A DNA stretch of 64,000 bases from Lysinibacillus xylanilyticus (lineage in GTDB: Bacteria; Bacillota; Bacilli; Bacillales_A; Planococcaceae): the NCBI RefSeq assembly GCF_001183605.1, contig NZ_LFXJ01000013.1, positions 318-64,317 on the forward strand. Reading direction: 5' to 3'. Shown here one piece after another: positions 34,964 through 43,589 of the stretch (within the stretch, counting starts at the first letter, position 1; every line of letters begins with the position of its first letter). The notes beneath the pieces are model-generated. The model had not been told where the DNA came from. It saw only the letters and a list, made by a program, of their open reading frames with translations, and searched no databases. The position numbers and the translations under genes were made by a program.

Positions 34964-35393
34964 GTTGATTGGAGTGGAGACTGGGCGACTCCTTGGGGAT
35001 TAGCAATAGAGGAACGAAGGCTAAAATCATCACGTCCTGTGATAACGCCTTCGTGACCAACATCCTGCTGCTGCCGCTAAGTTAGCACTTCGCTTTCGCG
35101 CAAAAAAAATACCTGTTGGGCCAAGTGGCTCATCGGACGCCCCCAGGAAGCTCTGCTCTGCGCGAAAGCGAAGCGTCAGCGGCAAATGTTTTCTGTAGCG
35201 AAAGCAAAGCGACAGCTACAAATGTTTTATCTGCGCGAAAGCGAAGCGTCAGCGGCAAATGTTTTCTGTAGCGAAAGCAAAGCGACAGCTACAAATGTTT
35301 TATCTGTGCGAAAGCGAAGCGTCAGCAACAAATGTTATCTGTAGCGAAAGCAAAGCGACAGCTACAAAGCGCCCAGTCGGAACGGAAATCAAC
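34964..35393. repeat. Full-length modular hairpin element (GTTGATT/CTGGGCG type), 430 bp
   Basis: Left end GTTGATT-N10-CTGGGCG (34964-34987), right end CGCCCAG-N10-AATCAAC (35370-35393): a terminal inverted repeat whose 7-bp edges match and whose 10-bp centre does not. Inside are the covarying stem-loop (35015-35053), CACTTCGCTTTCGCGC in reverse, CCCCCAGGAAGC and a tandem array of CGAAAGCG units. No ORF that looks real. Confidence 0.85.
35159..35366. repeat. Tandem array of CGAAAGC(G/A)AAGCG units
   Basis: A 73-bp unit occurs three times; each consists of two related halves of about 35 and 38 bp: CTGCGCGAAAGCGAAGCG followed by TCAGCGGCAAATGTTTT, and CTGTAGCGAAAGCAAAGCG followed by ACAGCTACAAATGTTTTAT. 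In the second half TGTAGC and GCTACA form an inverted repeat. The other large elements carry only one unit at this place. Confidence 0.85.
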
Positions 35394-35444
35394 CCCTTGT
35401 TTTGCTGAAGAGCGATAATATGACTCTTTAATTTCAGAATAATT

Positions 35445-35492
35445 TTTCATAAAAAAGGGGCCATTTTCATTTATATGAGATGGCTCCTTCTA
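35445..35492 (-). terminator. Terminator of the 138-aa protein gene
   Basis: Arms AAGGGGCCAT/ATGGCTCCTT with one G-U pair; a T run follows on the minus strand. Related in sequence to the hairpin at 34785-34820. Confidence 0.75.
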
Positions 35493-35502
35493 CTTTAATT
35501 AT

Positions 35503-35919
35503 TTATTGTTGTTGAAAACGTAATTTTAAGCACGCTTTTTCTACATCGTGAAGCGTTTCTTTAAATGGTATTTCACCTGAGTAAAGTGCAATTGTAACAG
35601 GTGCTTTTTCTGTTATACCTTGCTGCGTAAAAATGTAATTTTTGCCCTTATACGTTAAATATATAATTTTTACAGATCTTTTTCCGAAAGCACTAGTAGA
35701 TGAATTGAAAAATCCTTTTAATTGACTGCAATATTCATTGTAGAAATCACTTTTAAAGCCAGAAAGAGTCTCGAATTTTTTACTATCAATAGCTTCAGCC
35801 TCATTCGCTAACTCGAAAATTTTAGCGGAAAATTCGGAAAAAACTTCTTTTACTTTTGCACGAATTAATGCTTTTGAATTATAACTGTTTAAGTCATCAG
35901 AAAGAGTGACTTTACTCAT
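35503..35919 (-). CDS. Hypothetical protein, 138 aa
   Basis: Soluble helical protein without signal peptide: a helical N-terminal half (about residues 15-55) and a beta-rich middle (KIIYLTYKGKNYIFTQQG). ATG 35919 follows AGGAGGC at seven bases. I do not recognise a family. It stands alone between repeats. Confidence 0.6.
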   Translation of the reverse strand: MSKVTLSDDLNSYNSKALIRAKVKEVFSEFSAKIFELANEAEAIDSKKFETLSGFKSDFYNEYCSQLKGFFNSSTSAFGKRSVKIIYLTYKGKNYIFTQQGITEKAPVTIALYSGEIPFKETLHDVEKACLKLRFQQQ

Positions 35920-36104
35920 TGAAATAGCCTCCTGCATAAAAAACCTTTAATACTTGATAACATAAATGTATAAGAAAAATAAGGGAATTTCAATATACAT
36001 AAACAATATTAAGATAATAGCAGTGCTAAAATTAGTAAAAAATAGGTGTTTTTAAGCAATATTAGTTCAGGAAAATACTACTTTTATCTTTATTCAGAAA
36101 TGAT

Positions 36105-36150
36105 TTGTGAAAGTGAAGCGACAGCTACGATTACGCCAAGGCGAAATTGA
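36105..36150. repeat. Repeat fragment: one GAAGCGACAGCTAC unit plus head hairpin
   Basis: GTGAAAGTGAAGCGACAGCTA is followed by CGATTACGCC-AA-GGCGAAATTG, a third sequence version of the head hairpin with an imperfect stem. Confidence 0.55.
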
Positions 36151-36354
36151 TCAGTCGTAAACATGGTACAACATAAGCTCGTGAATCATTTTTTTTACAT
36201 CCTCTTCGTTTAGAGGGATAGGTCCATTCCATTGTATAACGCCATCTTTTAAGTACTCCGCTGAATAACGTTCACGTTGATAAAAAAACGAAATAGACCA
36301 ACCTGGAAGCTGAGAATTTTCAAATAATGGCTTAAAGCTAAAATGCTGAATCAT
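36151..36354 (-). CDS. YheE-family protein
   Basis: 67 aa. The opening MIQHFSFKPLFENSQLPGW, a YxAEYLKDGVIQWNG core and the ending HELMLYHVYD resemble B. subtilis YheE (DUF5342), as I remember it. The neighbouring genes on the other strand are yheB- and yheA-like, which supports the call. ATG 36354 is chosen because the family starts there; the frame is open 14 codons further. Function unknown. Confidence 0.75.
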   Translation of the reverse strand: MIQHFSFKPLFENSQLPGWSISFFYQRERYSAEYLKDGVIQWNGPIPLNEEDVKKMIHELMLYHVYD

Positions 36355-36469
36355 AACCAAACCCCATTTCTTATATGTGTAGTTAATATTATTCAAGGAT
36401 AGTGGTAATTTTGCAACTATTCACTTTACGAATGCTTTGTGAGTAGCGATGTATATGCTTAGACATAAT

Positions 36470-36610
36470 ATTAACGTGTGGTTTTTTTCGTTCCGACTAA
36501 GCACCTTCCTGGAGTCGCCAAGTTTTTAACTTAATACATGGCATAATTAGCAATGGACTATCTGTCTCCTTGGAAAATGAGTAGCCCGGAGCTGAAATTA
36601 GTATTTTAAA
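36470..36610. repeat. Strongly decayed hairpin-element remnant
   Basis: CGTTCCGACTAAGCACCTTCCTGG, GAGTCGCC and ACTTAATACATGGCATAA correspond to pieces of the element ends and flank (compare 24830 and 24954-25000). Nothing else is seen in the 345-bp gap. Confidence 0.4.
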
Positions 36611-36741
36611 ATTAATAAAGATGGATAAAAATAGTTAATCTAAGGGAATTTCTTTCGTAGAAAATCATTGCTCTGCTATAATTAGTGCAGCAGGCGACAA
36701 AATACGCCAATAGTGAATACAATTGAAATGAGAGGATACTA

Positions 36742-37884
36742 ATGGATAATTTTCTAGTTACATTAATATTTATGGCCGTTATCGGTGCTGCAATCGGTGG
36801 TGTAACGAATCACCTAGCTATAAAAATGCTTTTCCGACCACATAAAGCTATTTATATTAAAAATTGGCGCGTGCCATTTACACCAGGTCTTATTCCGAAA
36901 CGACGTGACGAATTAGCAAAGCAACTTGGGCTAACGGTTGTGAATTATTTATTAACACCTGAAACTTTTAGAAAGAAATTTTTCTCAAAGGATATTCAGG
37001 AAAAGGTAGAACAGTTTGTACAAACAAAGGTAGAAGAAACGATTTTTACAAATGATAAAACAATTCAAGATTGGCTATCATTAGCTGGGTTTTCCAATAT
37101 GCCAGCAACAATTGAACAGAAGGCAGAAGCAATTGTTGAGGGACAATTTGAATCAGTTAAGAATACACTATCAACGAAATCAATTCGTACACTATTATCA
37201 GCAGATATTCAAAATACAATTGATGCAAAGATACCAGTAGCGGTTGATCATATTTTAGAAAAGGGTGAGGATTATTTTTTATCACCTGAGGGAGAACTGA
37301 TAATTAAGGCGATGATTGATGACTTCTTATCGTCAAAAGGATCACTTGGTGGAATGATTAATATGTTTTTAGGTGATTCTTCGTCGCTCATGTCGAAGGT
37401 TCAGCGTGAACTTATAAAATTTTTACAGAAACCAGGAACATCAGCATTATTAACGAAAATTTTTACTCAGGAATTTGAGAAATTAAAAGATCGCCCAGCA
37501 ATGGATTTCTTACAGGATATTCGTTTTGAACAAATATTATCGAAATTGCAAACTTACGTAAAAGAACAATTAGCAGTTGAAGAGCGCTTAAATTATCCTA
37601 TTTCACATTACTGGCCAGAAGGTAATTCATGGATGAAGGAAACAGTGATTCCACAAGCCATTGAAAAAGCTTTTGTAAAAGCTGAAGAGAAATTAGAAGA
37701 TGTGTTGGAACGCTTAAATTTACAAGAAATAGTACGTGAGCAGGTTGATTCTTTCCCTGTAGAGAAATTAGAGGAACTTGTACTAGGTATTTCAAAGCGA
37801 GAGTTTAAAATGATTACAGTACTTGGTGCAGTTCTAGGTGGATTGATTGGGATTGTGCAAGGGTTAATTGTTTACTTTATTTAA
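36742..37884 (+). CDS. yheB: DUF445 membrane protein, YheB type
   Basis: 380 aa. N-terminal helix with GAAIGGVTNHLAIKMLFRPH, the DUF445 signature, a long helical middle part, and a C-terminal helix (VLGAVLGGLIGIVQGLIVYF). Ribosome site GAGAGGA. The order yheB-yheA is kept as in B. subtilis, though yheA comes second here. It is an integral membrane protein of unknown function, reported among sporulation-linked genes in bacilli. Confidence 0.88.
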   Translation: MDNFLVTLIFMAVIGAAIGGVTNHLAIKMLFRPHKAIYIKNWRVPFTPGLIPKRRDELAKQLGLTVVNYLLTPETFRKKFFSKDIQEKVEQFVQTKVEETIFTNDKTIQDWLSLAGFSNMPATIEQKAEAIVEGQFESVKNTLSTKSIRTLLSADIQNTIDAKIPVAVDHILEKGEDYFLSPEGELIIKAMIDDFLSSKGSLGGMINMFLGDSSSLMSKVQRELIKFLQKPGTSALLTKIFTQEFEKLKDRPAMDFLQDIRFEQILSKLQTYVKEQLAVEERLNYPISHYWPEGNSWMKETVIPQAIEKAFVKAEEKLEDVLERLNLQEIVREQVDSFPVEKLEELVLGISKREFKMITVLGAVLGGLIGIVQGLIVYFI

Positions 37885-37901
37885 AAAGGAGAATTATGTT
37901 T

Positions 37902-38246
37902 ATGATTAATATTTACAATGAAATTAATACGTTAGAGGCAACTTTTCGTAAAACACCTGAATTTGAAGCGTTGAAAGAAGCAGTGGCAGCTGTTAAGCAA
38001 GATGAAGAGGCATTAAATTTATTCAAAAGTTTCCGTAAGGTTCAAATTGACCTACAGAAGAAGCAATTAACTGGCGAAGATATTTTGGAAGATGAGCTTG
38101 TCTATGCGCAAAAAACTGCACAGCTTGCACAACAAAATGCGAAAATTTCAGCAATGCTTGAGGCAGAAATGCAGCTAAGTAAGATCATTGAAGAGGTAAA
38201 CCGCATTTTAATAAAGCCTATTCAAGCATTGTATGAAGAATTTTAA
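37902..38246 (+). CDS. yheA: YlbF/YmcA-family protein, YheA type
   Basis: About 114 aa, helical. The YlbF family (with YlbF and YmcA, parts of the RicAFT complex in B. subtilis) has this Com_YlbF domain; YheA is the third paralogue. ATG 37896 and ATG 37902 are both possible: AAGGAG at 37887-37892 is better spaced for 37902. It is co-transcribed with yheB. Confidence 0.85.
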   Translation: MINIYNEINTLEATFRKTPEFEALKEAVAAVKQDEEALNLFKSFRKVQIDLQKKQLTGEDILEDELVYAQKTAQLAQQNAKISAMLEAEMQLSKIIEEVNRILIKPIQALYEEF

Positions 38247-38396
38247 TTCTAAGTAGAACATCCAAGCGGCGGTAAATGGCGAAGTCCAACAACTTAGCAA
38301 CAAAACAACATTTTCTAGCGTCGAAACGAGAGTCCTGATCAAACAGCTTTCTTAGGCATAAAAATACTAATAGTTGCACATATAACAAGTAAGAAG

Positions 38397-38432
38397 AAAA
38401 ACGTGTTTCCGCAAGCCGGAGCACGTTTTCAA
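38397..38432 (+). terminator. Terminator-like hairpin after yheA
   Basis: Arms AAAACGTGTTTCCG/CCGGAGCACGTTTT with small mismatches. The T run is short. Confidence 0.5.
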
Positions 38433-38463
38433 TTTATGGCTCAATATCATTGGAGGTTATACT

Positions 38464-39126
38464 ATGCATGTAATTATTGAATGGACCTATAAAGCGCAAA
38501 AGGGTGCAGAAACTGTTTTGCGTTCAGAAGAAATGCCTGCAGCTCAAGCATTACTACTTGCAGAGGACATGGAGCGAACAGGGAGAGTAAAATCACTGCA
38601 TTGTGTCGATCGACAGGATACAAATTGGTCTTTAAAGGAACTCAAGGCATATTTAAAGGAAATTGACACTGAGCCACACAATATTACGGTCTATTTTGAT
38701 GGGGGCTTTGATCGAGGTACAAATCAATCGGGGTTAGGCTGTGTGATTTATTATGAGCAAAATGGCAAGCCATATCGATTAAGACAAAATTCCTTTTCAT
38801 CAGAGCTTAAATCCAACAATGAGGCAGAATACGCAGCGCTTTATTTGGGGTTAGTCGAGCTTGAGCTATTGAATGTTCACCATTTGCCCGTTTGTTTCAC
38901 TGGTGATTCCCAAGTTGTTATCAATCAATTGAGTGGGGAATGGCCAGCACTTGAAAAGAATTTATCTAGCTGGGCTGATAAAATTGATGCAAAGCTAGAG
39001 GAACTCAGTATCCAGCCAGAGTACAAGCTAATATCACGTAAAGAAAATTCAGAAGCAGATCGCCTTGCAACTCAAGCATTAAACGGTATTGATATTACAG
39101 GATTAAGGGAAATGGTAAAGGAGTAA
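38464..39126 (+). CDS. RNase H-like protein (YpeP type)
   Basis: 220 aa. An N-terminal part of about 65 residues precedes an RNase HI fold. The acidic catalytic residues are all visible: Asp in VYFDGGF, Glu in NNEAEYAAL, Asp in FTGDSQVV and Asp in ENSEADRLA. So it can be an active RNA-DNA hybrid nuclease. The added N-terminal part is shared with Bacillus YpeP/YpdQ-like proteins, as far as I recall. Monocistronic. Confidence 0.82.
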   Translation: MHVIIEWTYKAQKGAETVLRSEEMPAAQALLLAEDMERTGRVKSLHCVDRQDTNWSLKELKAYLKEIDTEPHNITVYFDGGFDRGTNQSGLGCVIYYEQNGKPYRLRQNSFSSELKSNNEAEYAALYLGLVELELLNVHHLPVCFTGDSQVVINQLSGEWPALEKNLSSWADKIDAKLEELSIQPEYKLISRKENSEADRLATQALNGIDITGLREMVKE

Positions 39127-39165
39127 GTATAAGACACTTCAAAAAACAAATCACCAGTATTTATG

Positions 39166-39222
39166 AACTGCGCTCCACTTGTTAGACACACCATCTAACA
39201 AGTGGAGGTGCAGTTTTTTTTG
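39166..39222 (+). terminator. Terminator with shared GAACTGC hairpin, copy 3
   Basis: Arms AACTGCGCTCCACTTGTTAGA and TCTAACAAGTGGAGGTGCAGTT around a short loop, with one unpaired position, then T8. The arms resemble the terminators behind the two lipoprotein genes, 23 kb away. Confidence 0.85.
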
Positions 39223-39452
39223 GCTAAATTTACTACAGAAGAAAAATTACATGGGTGTAAACAAGAACTCAACCCTACGCACTGGTGATAGTCTGATTAT
39301 TAACTTATTGTTGAAATAAAATCCTATTGTTCCATTTGTTATATAGATATTTACTGATAAATGGTTTTTATCGCAAATTTACCAGTTTTAAATGAAACTT
39401 TTACCATTCTAAAACTACTACTACTATGAACCTAATAATAAGGAGAGATATT
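39223..39452. other. Intergenic stretch
   Basis: AT-rich promoter-like DNA before the next gene. No further gene seen. Confidence 0.5.
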
Positions 39453-40373
39453 ATGAACATGAAAAAATTAGCACCTGCGGCAATGACAGCATTATTATTT
39501 GGAAGTGTAGTAATACCAGTCGCTTCGGCAAAAGAAAATTCGACAGAGACAGAACAACAACTACCACAAATTCAAATTGATCCTGTTCACATTTTTAATA
39601 CTACTTATGGAACAGTTGAAAAGGTCAATTCTGGTGAGAAAATTACATATTTCACAGTAAAAGATGGCGAGCAAACAAACATTTTAGAGATAACAAAAGA
39701 TACACTGGTTTTCGATAATACAGGTAAAAAAGTTGAACTTAAAGAAGGGGATAAAATTGTAGCTTATACATTTGCAAACAAGCCACAGAAATTAATTTAT
39801 CCACCACAATTCAATCCCGATGTTGTCATTGTTGAAACTAAGGAAGCTGGATTTGTTGAAGTTGATTACTTCTTTGAGAACTTAACCAATACGTATGAAA
39901 TGTTAAAATTAAACATTGGTGAAAACACAGAGCTTTTAAATACGAAGGGAGAGAAAGTTTCGACTAAAGATTTAAAAGAGAAGAACTTAGTTGTTTTCTA
40001 TACAGTTTCAACGAAGAGTATCCCAGCTCAAACAACACCTTCGAAAGTAATTGTCCTTGATGAAGAATCAGGAAATACAACAGAAAATACTGTAGATGCA
40101 GAGATAGCAGAAATAATCGCTACAGATTATTATGAAGTCGATGGCACAAAGATGGTTCCATTGCGTTTGATTGCCGAAAAACTTGGCTATAAAGTAGAGT
40201 CAACAGGTAAAGGTGCAATTGTATCGAAAGGTAATTTATCTTACACAATTACTCGTGGAGAAAAAATGTTTGGTTATAACAAAGCATTACGCCCACTTCA
40301 TACAGCCCCAGCTTTGTTAGAAGGTAATAAAACATATGTACCAGTTGAATTTGTAGAGGAATACTTAAAATAA
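39453..40373 (+). CDS. Secreted protein with copper amine oxidase N-terminal-like domain
   Basis: 306 aa. Signal peptide with cleavage near PVASAKEN. The middle carries beta-rich repeats (IEKVNSGEKITYFTVKDG and a similar block). The C-terminal 70 residues (VDGTKMVPLRLIAEKLGYKV ... YVPVEFVEEYL) are a copper-amine-oxidase N1-like domain, common in secreted Firmicute proteins and thought to bind wall or other partners. ATG 39453 follows AAGGAGAG. No catalytic domain is seen. Confidence 0.82.
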   Translation: MNMKKLAPAAMTALLFGSVVIPVASAKENSTETEQQLPQIQIDPVHIFNTTYGTVEKVNSGEKITYFTVKDGEQTNILEITKDTLVFDNTGKKVELKEGDKIVAYTFANKPQKLIYPPQFNPDVVIVETKEAGFVEVDYFFENLTNTYEMLKLNIGENTELLNTKGEKVSTKDLKEKNLVVFYTVSTKSIPAQTTPSKVIVLDEESGNTTENTVDAEIAEIIATDYYEVDGTKMVPLRLIAEKLGYKVESTGKGAIVSKGNLSYTITRGEKMFGYNKALRPLHTAPALLEGNKTYVPVEFVEEYLK

Positions 40374-40379
40374 TTCAAA

Positions 40380-40420
40380 AAATCCCTGTAAAGGTAGGAT
40401 TACCTTTATGGGGATTTTTT
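40380..40420 (+). terminator. Terminator after the secreted protein gene
   Basis: Arms AAATCCCTGTAAAGGTA/TACCTTTATGGGGATTT, then T. Confidence 0.85.
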
Positions 40421-40424
40421 AATT

Positions 40425-40590
40425 TTATTACAAGTATTACTGTCACGGGAAACTTGGGAGAACGAACAGCGTCTTAATCAGAATCGGCTTGTGCTTAGGC
40501 TAGTATATGGGCAGACACGATGTCGGCATTTCGGTAATGCGGATGTTTGGATACACGCTGAAAGAAGTTAAACAGAATGTTCTGTAATTA
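40425..40590. repeat. Hairpin-element remnant (CAATTATGCC type)
   Basis: GAATCGGCTTGTGCTTAGGCTA and GCGGATGTTTGGATACACGCTGAAAG correspond to blocks of the full-length element at 31290-31672. The stem-loop module is damaged. It fills most of the gap before hemZ. Confidence 0.5.
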
Positions 40591-40667
40591 TTAGTGGCTT
40601 TGCTTAACGTTATAAAAATTTGTTAAACTATTGGTACTGTAATTTTTGAGAGAAAAGAGCGAAGAAA

Positions 40668-42173
40668 ATGAAAATTATTCATATAGATCAAAAATATCCT
40701 GAGGATTGGATTCGCGTATTAAATCATATTGCGAATCTATTTTTCGAGGATTCAAAGTTAAAAGTAGAGTCTGAAGGAACAGATATGACAGTGTCATTCG
40801 AATATAACGTTGGGGATGATTTCTCAATATCTACAAGAGCTGTTCTAGAGGTAGACGGTAAGCGTTATACGAATGATTACCGTATTCAAAACGAATCTGG
40901 GGCTGAAGGACGTGAATTAAATATTCGTATTAAGCGTGCTTTGTCTCACGTTTTTTTAGATGTGCTAGAGCAACATACTGGAATGCATCAGCAGTGGGGA
41001 ATTTTAACGGGGGTGCGTCCAACTAAGCTTTACCATAAATTCCGAAAGGCTGGGAAGAGCGAGGAAGAAATTGCAGATATTCTTATTCGTGATTTCCGTT
41101 TGTCAGAAGAAAAGGTAGTGCTACTAAAAGAAATAGTGGCTCGCCAGTTAGTGACGATTCCTGATATAGATGGAATCGGTAAAGAAATAAGTATTTATAT
41201 CGGCATTCCTTTTTGCCCGACTAAATGTGCCTATTGCACGTTCCCAGCCTATGCGATTGGCAGCAATCGAAAACAAGGGCGTGTTGCTACATTTTTAGAT
41301 GGGCTGCATATTGAATTGCGTGAAATGGGTAAATGGCTGAAGGAAAACAATATGAAAATCACGTCCATTTACTGGGGTGGAGGTACACCGACGTCTATCG
41401 AGGCGAATGAAATGGATGCACTCTACCAGACGATGCATGAATCCTTCCCTCATCCTGAAACAATCCGTGAAGTAACTGTCGAAGCGGGCAGACCTGATAC
41501 GATTTCGCCTGAAAAACTAGAAGTGTTAAAAAAATGGGGCATTGACCGAATAAGTGTTAATCCACAATCATATACAGATGAAACACTTAAGGCAATTGGT
41601 CGTCATCATACGGTACAAGAAACAATTGATAAGTTTTGGTTAGCGCGTGAATCAGGCATGAATAATATTAATATGGATTTAATTATTGGTTTACCGAATG
41701 AAGGAATTGAGGAGTTCCACCATTCATTAGATGAATCTGGGAAAATGCAGCCTGAATCGCTAACGGTACACACATTATCATTTAAGCGTGCATCGGAAAT
41801 GACGCGTAATAAGGATAAGTACAAGGTGGCAGACCGTGATACTGTTGCACAAATGATGCATATGGCACAAGTATGGACGAAGGAAAATGATTATGTACCA
41901 TACTATTTATACCGTCAAAAAAATATTTTAGGCAATTTAGAAAATGTCGGCTACAGTAAAGCTGGCGAAGAAAGCATCTATAATATTGTTATCATGGAAG
42001 AAGTACAGACAATTTTAGGGATTGGCTGTGGAGCATCCTCTAAATTTGTTCATCCTGAAACAGGGAAGATTACACAGTTCCATAATCCAAAGGATCCGGC
42101 TGCTTACATCATGACGTTTGAAGAGGCAATCGGTAAAAAAATCGAGTTTTTAGACGAATTATATAAGGTATAA
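40668..42173 (+). CDS. hemZ: Coproporphyrinogen dehydrogenase-like radical SAM protein HemZ
   Basis: 501 aa, the same size as B. subtilis HemZ. The radical SAM motif CPTKCAYC (about residues 182-189) binds the [4Fe-4S] cluster; an additional N-terminal domain of about 160 residues is typical for HemZ. GGGTPTS and the QSYTDETLKAIGRHHT block are HemN-like. It is thought to serve in oxygen-independent haem synthesis, although some HemZ/HemW-like proteins may instead handle haem. A terminator follows. Confidence 0.92.
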   Translation: MKIIHIDQKYPEDWIRVLNHIANLFFEDSKLKVESEGTDMTVSFEYNVGDDFSISTRAVLEVDGKRYTNDYRIQNESGAEGRELNIRIKRALSHVFLDVLEQHTGMHQQWGILTGVRPTKLYHKFRKAGKSEEEIADILIRDFRLSEEKVVLLKEIVARQLVTIPDIDGIGKEISIYIGIPFCPTKCAYCTFPAYAIGSNRKQGRVATFLDGLHIELREMGKWLKENNMKITSIYWGGGTPTSIEANEMDALYQTMHESFPHPETIREVTVEAGRPDTISPEKLEVLKKWGIDRISVNPQSYTDETLKAIGRHHTVQETIDKFWLARESGMNNINMDLIIGLPNEGIEEFHHSLDESGKMQPESLTVHTLSFKRASEMTRNKDKYKVADRDTVAQMMHMAQVWTKENDYVPYYLYRQKNILGNLENVGYSKAGEESIYNIVIMEEVQTILGIGCGASSKFVHPETGKITQFHNPKDPAAYIMTFEEAIGKKIEFLDELYKV

Positions 42174-42180
42174 AAATGAT

Positions 42181-42214
42181 GGCAATCTGACGTGATGTTC
42201 AGATTGCCTCTTTT
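42181..42214 (+). terminator. Terminator after hemZ
   Basis: Arms GGCAATCTGA/TCAGATTGCC, then TCTTTT. Confidence 0.85.
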
Positions 42215-42215
42215 A

Positions 42216-42299
42216 TTCCGATAAATCGCGATAATGTTCCGATAAACCTGGAAAACATTCCGATAAAATTAAAAAACATTCCGATAAAAATTCTAAGGA
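42216..42299. repeat. 21-bp tandem array, four copies, TTCCGATAAA type
   Basis: TTCCGATAAA starts at 42216, 42237, 42258 and 42279, exactly 21 bp apart; the remaining 11 bases of each unit vary. It begins directly behind the hemZ terminator. The core differs from the GGATAG arrays but has the same period and position. Confidence 0.85.
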
Positions 42300-42362
42300 A
42301 ATATTTTAAGCAGAATTTTATAATGATTGTAAGCGCCTAACTTAAATGAGTGGAGGTATAAC

Positions 42363-43502
42363 ATGAAAGTCGTTATTAGTCCAGATTCCTATAAGGGGAC
42401 TTTGTCGGCCATCGAGGTGGCTAATGCAATGCAAGCAGGAATCTTAGATGTTGATCAATCGATTGAAACCGTCATTTTACCAGTAGCAGACGGTGGAGAA
42501 GGTACACTAGAATCACTCGTTGTCTCAACAAATGGTCGGTATATTTCACAATATGTGTTTGACCCATTAGGGAGAGTAATTGAAGCAAAATATGGTGTTC
42601 TCGGTGATAATGAAACATGTGTAATTGAAATGGCCCAGACATCCGGGATTATGCTGCTACGGGATAAAGAAAAAAATCCTGAGCTTGCATCAACGTATGG
42701 AACGGGACAGCTTATAAAGGCTGCTCTTGATGAAGGATTTAGGAAGTTTATTATCGGAATTGGTGGCAGTGCTACAAATGATGCTGGTGTAGGTATGTTA
42801 AAGGCACTTGGACTGCAATTTAAAAAAGAAGACGGTACTTTAATTTCTGACGGGGTGTCATCACTATTAGATTTAGCTTCAATTGATGTCAGTCAGCTAG
42901 ATCCCCGAATCGCTGAAGCAACATTTATTATTGCCTGTGATGTTGATAATCCATTGATTGGAGAGAGCGGGGCAACAGCTATTTTTGGTCCTCAAAAAGG
43001 TGTGAAAAAGCATCAAATTGCCTATTTTGATAGCTGCATAAAACAGTTTGCAGACATTGTAGAAAAGCAATTTAACATCCGACTGCACGACTACAAAGGA
43101 GCGGGTGCTGCAGGGGGATTGGGAGGAGCGTTAATAGTTTTTCTAAACGGCAGTTTTCATGCAGGTATTGAGATTGTTATTGAAGCAGTACAGTTAAAAA
43201 AGCATTTAGAAGGTGCCGAGTTTGTTATTACAGGTGAAGGAAAATCGGATCGTCAAACATTACATGGGAAAGCTCCATTAGGGGTGGCAAAGGCTGCAAC
43301 ATTAGCGAATGTACAGGCTGTCTTATTGTCAGGGGCAATAGATGAAAATGATAAACCTGCGTTGCTCGAACATTTTACCGTTGTTGAATCATTAGTAGAT
43401 GAAAATATTAGTGTTCAGCAGGCAATGCAAGAACCTTATTATTTTATTCGGGTGAAAACAAAAAGGATTTTTGAGTCTTACCTGCAAATGGGAAAGGATT
43501 AA
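42363..43502 (+). CDS. Glycerate kinase
   Basis: 379 aa, GarK/GlxK family type. It phosphorylates D-glycerate to 2- or 3-phosphoglycerate. Family blocks: VVISPDSYKGTLSA at the start, ADGGEGTLE, and GIGGSATNDAGVGML. The ribosome site GTGGAGG precedes ATG. A half-site TGTAAGCG at 42328-42335 slightly recalls a cre site but has several mismatches. Monocistronic. Confidence 0.93.
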   Translation: MKVVISPDSYKGTLSAIEVANAMQAGILDVDQSIETVILPVADGGEGTLESLVVSTNGRYISQYVFDPLGRVIEAKYGVLGDNETCVIEMAQTSGIMLLRDKEKNPELASTYGTGQLIKAALDEGFRKFIIGIGGSATNDAGVGMLKALGLQFKKEDGTLISDGVSSLLDLASIDVSQLDPRIAEATFIIACDVDNPLIGESGATAIFGPQKGVKKHQIAYFDSCIKQFADIVEKQFNIRLHDYKGAGAAGGLGGALIVFLNGSFHAGIEIVIEAVQLKKHLEGAEFVITGEGKSDRQTLHGKAPLGVAKAATLANVQAVLLSGAIDENDKPALLEHFTVVESLVDENISVQQAMQEPYYFIRVKTKRIFESYLQMGKD

Positions 43503-43589
43503 TACCAGAACAATGACAGGTACGATAGAGAGCAGCCCGTGGTTAGCTCTCTTTTTTGTATAATAGAAAAAGAGAAAGGAAGTAAGTAG

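Noticed and set aside
35159-35366. Possible CRISPR array in the CGAAAGCG repeats
   Set aside because: The whole 73-bp unit repeats including the part that would be the spacer, and there are no cas genes.
34964-35393. Insertion sequence
   Set aside because: No transposase frame and no target duplication could be seen; better described as a non-coding repeat.
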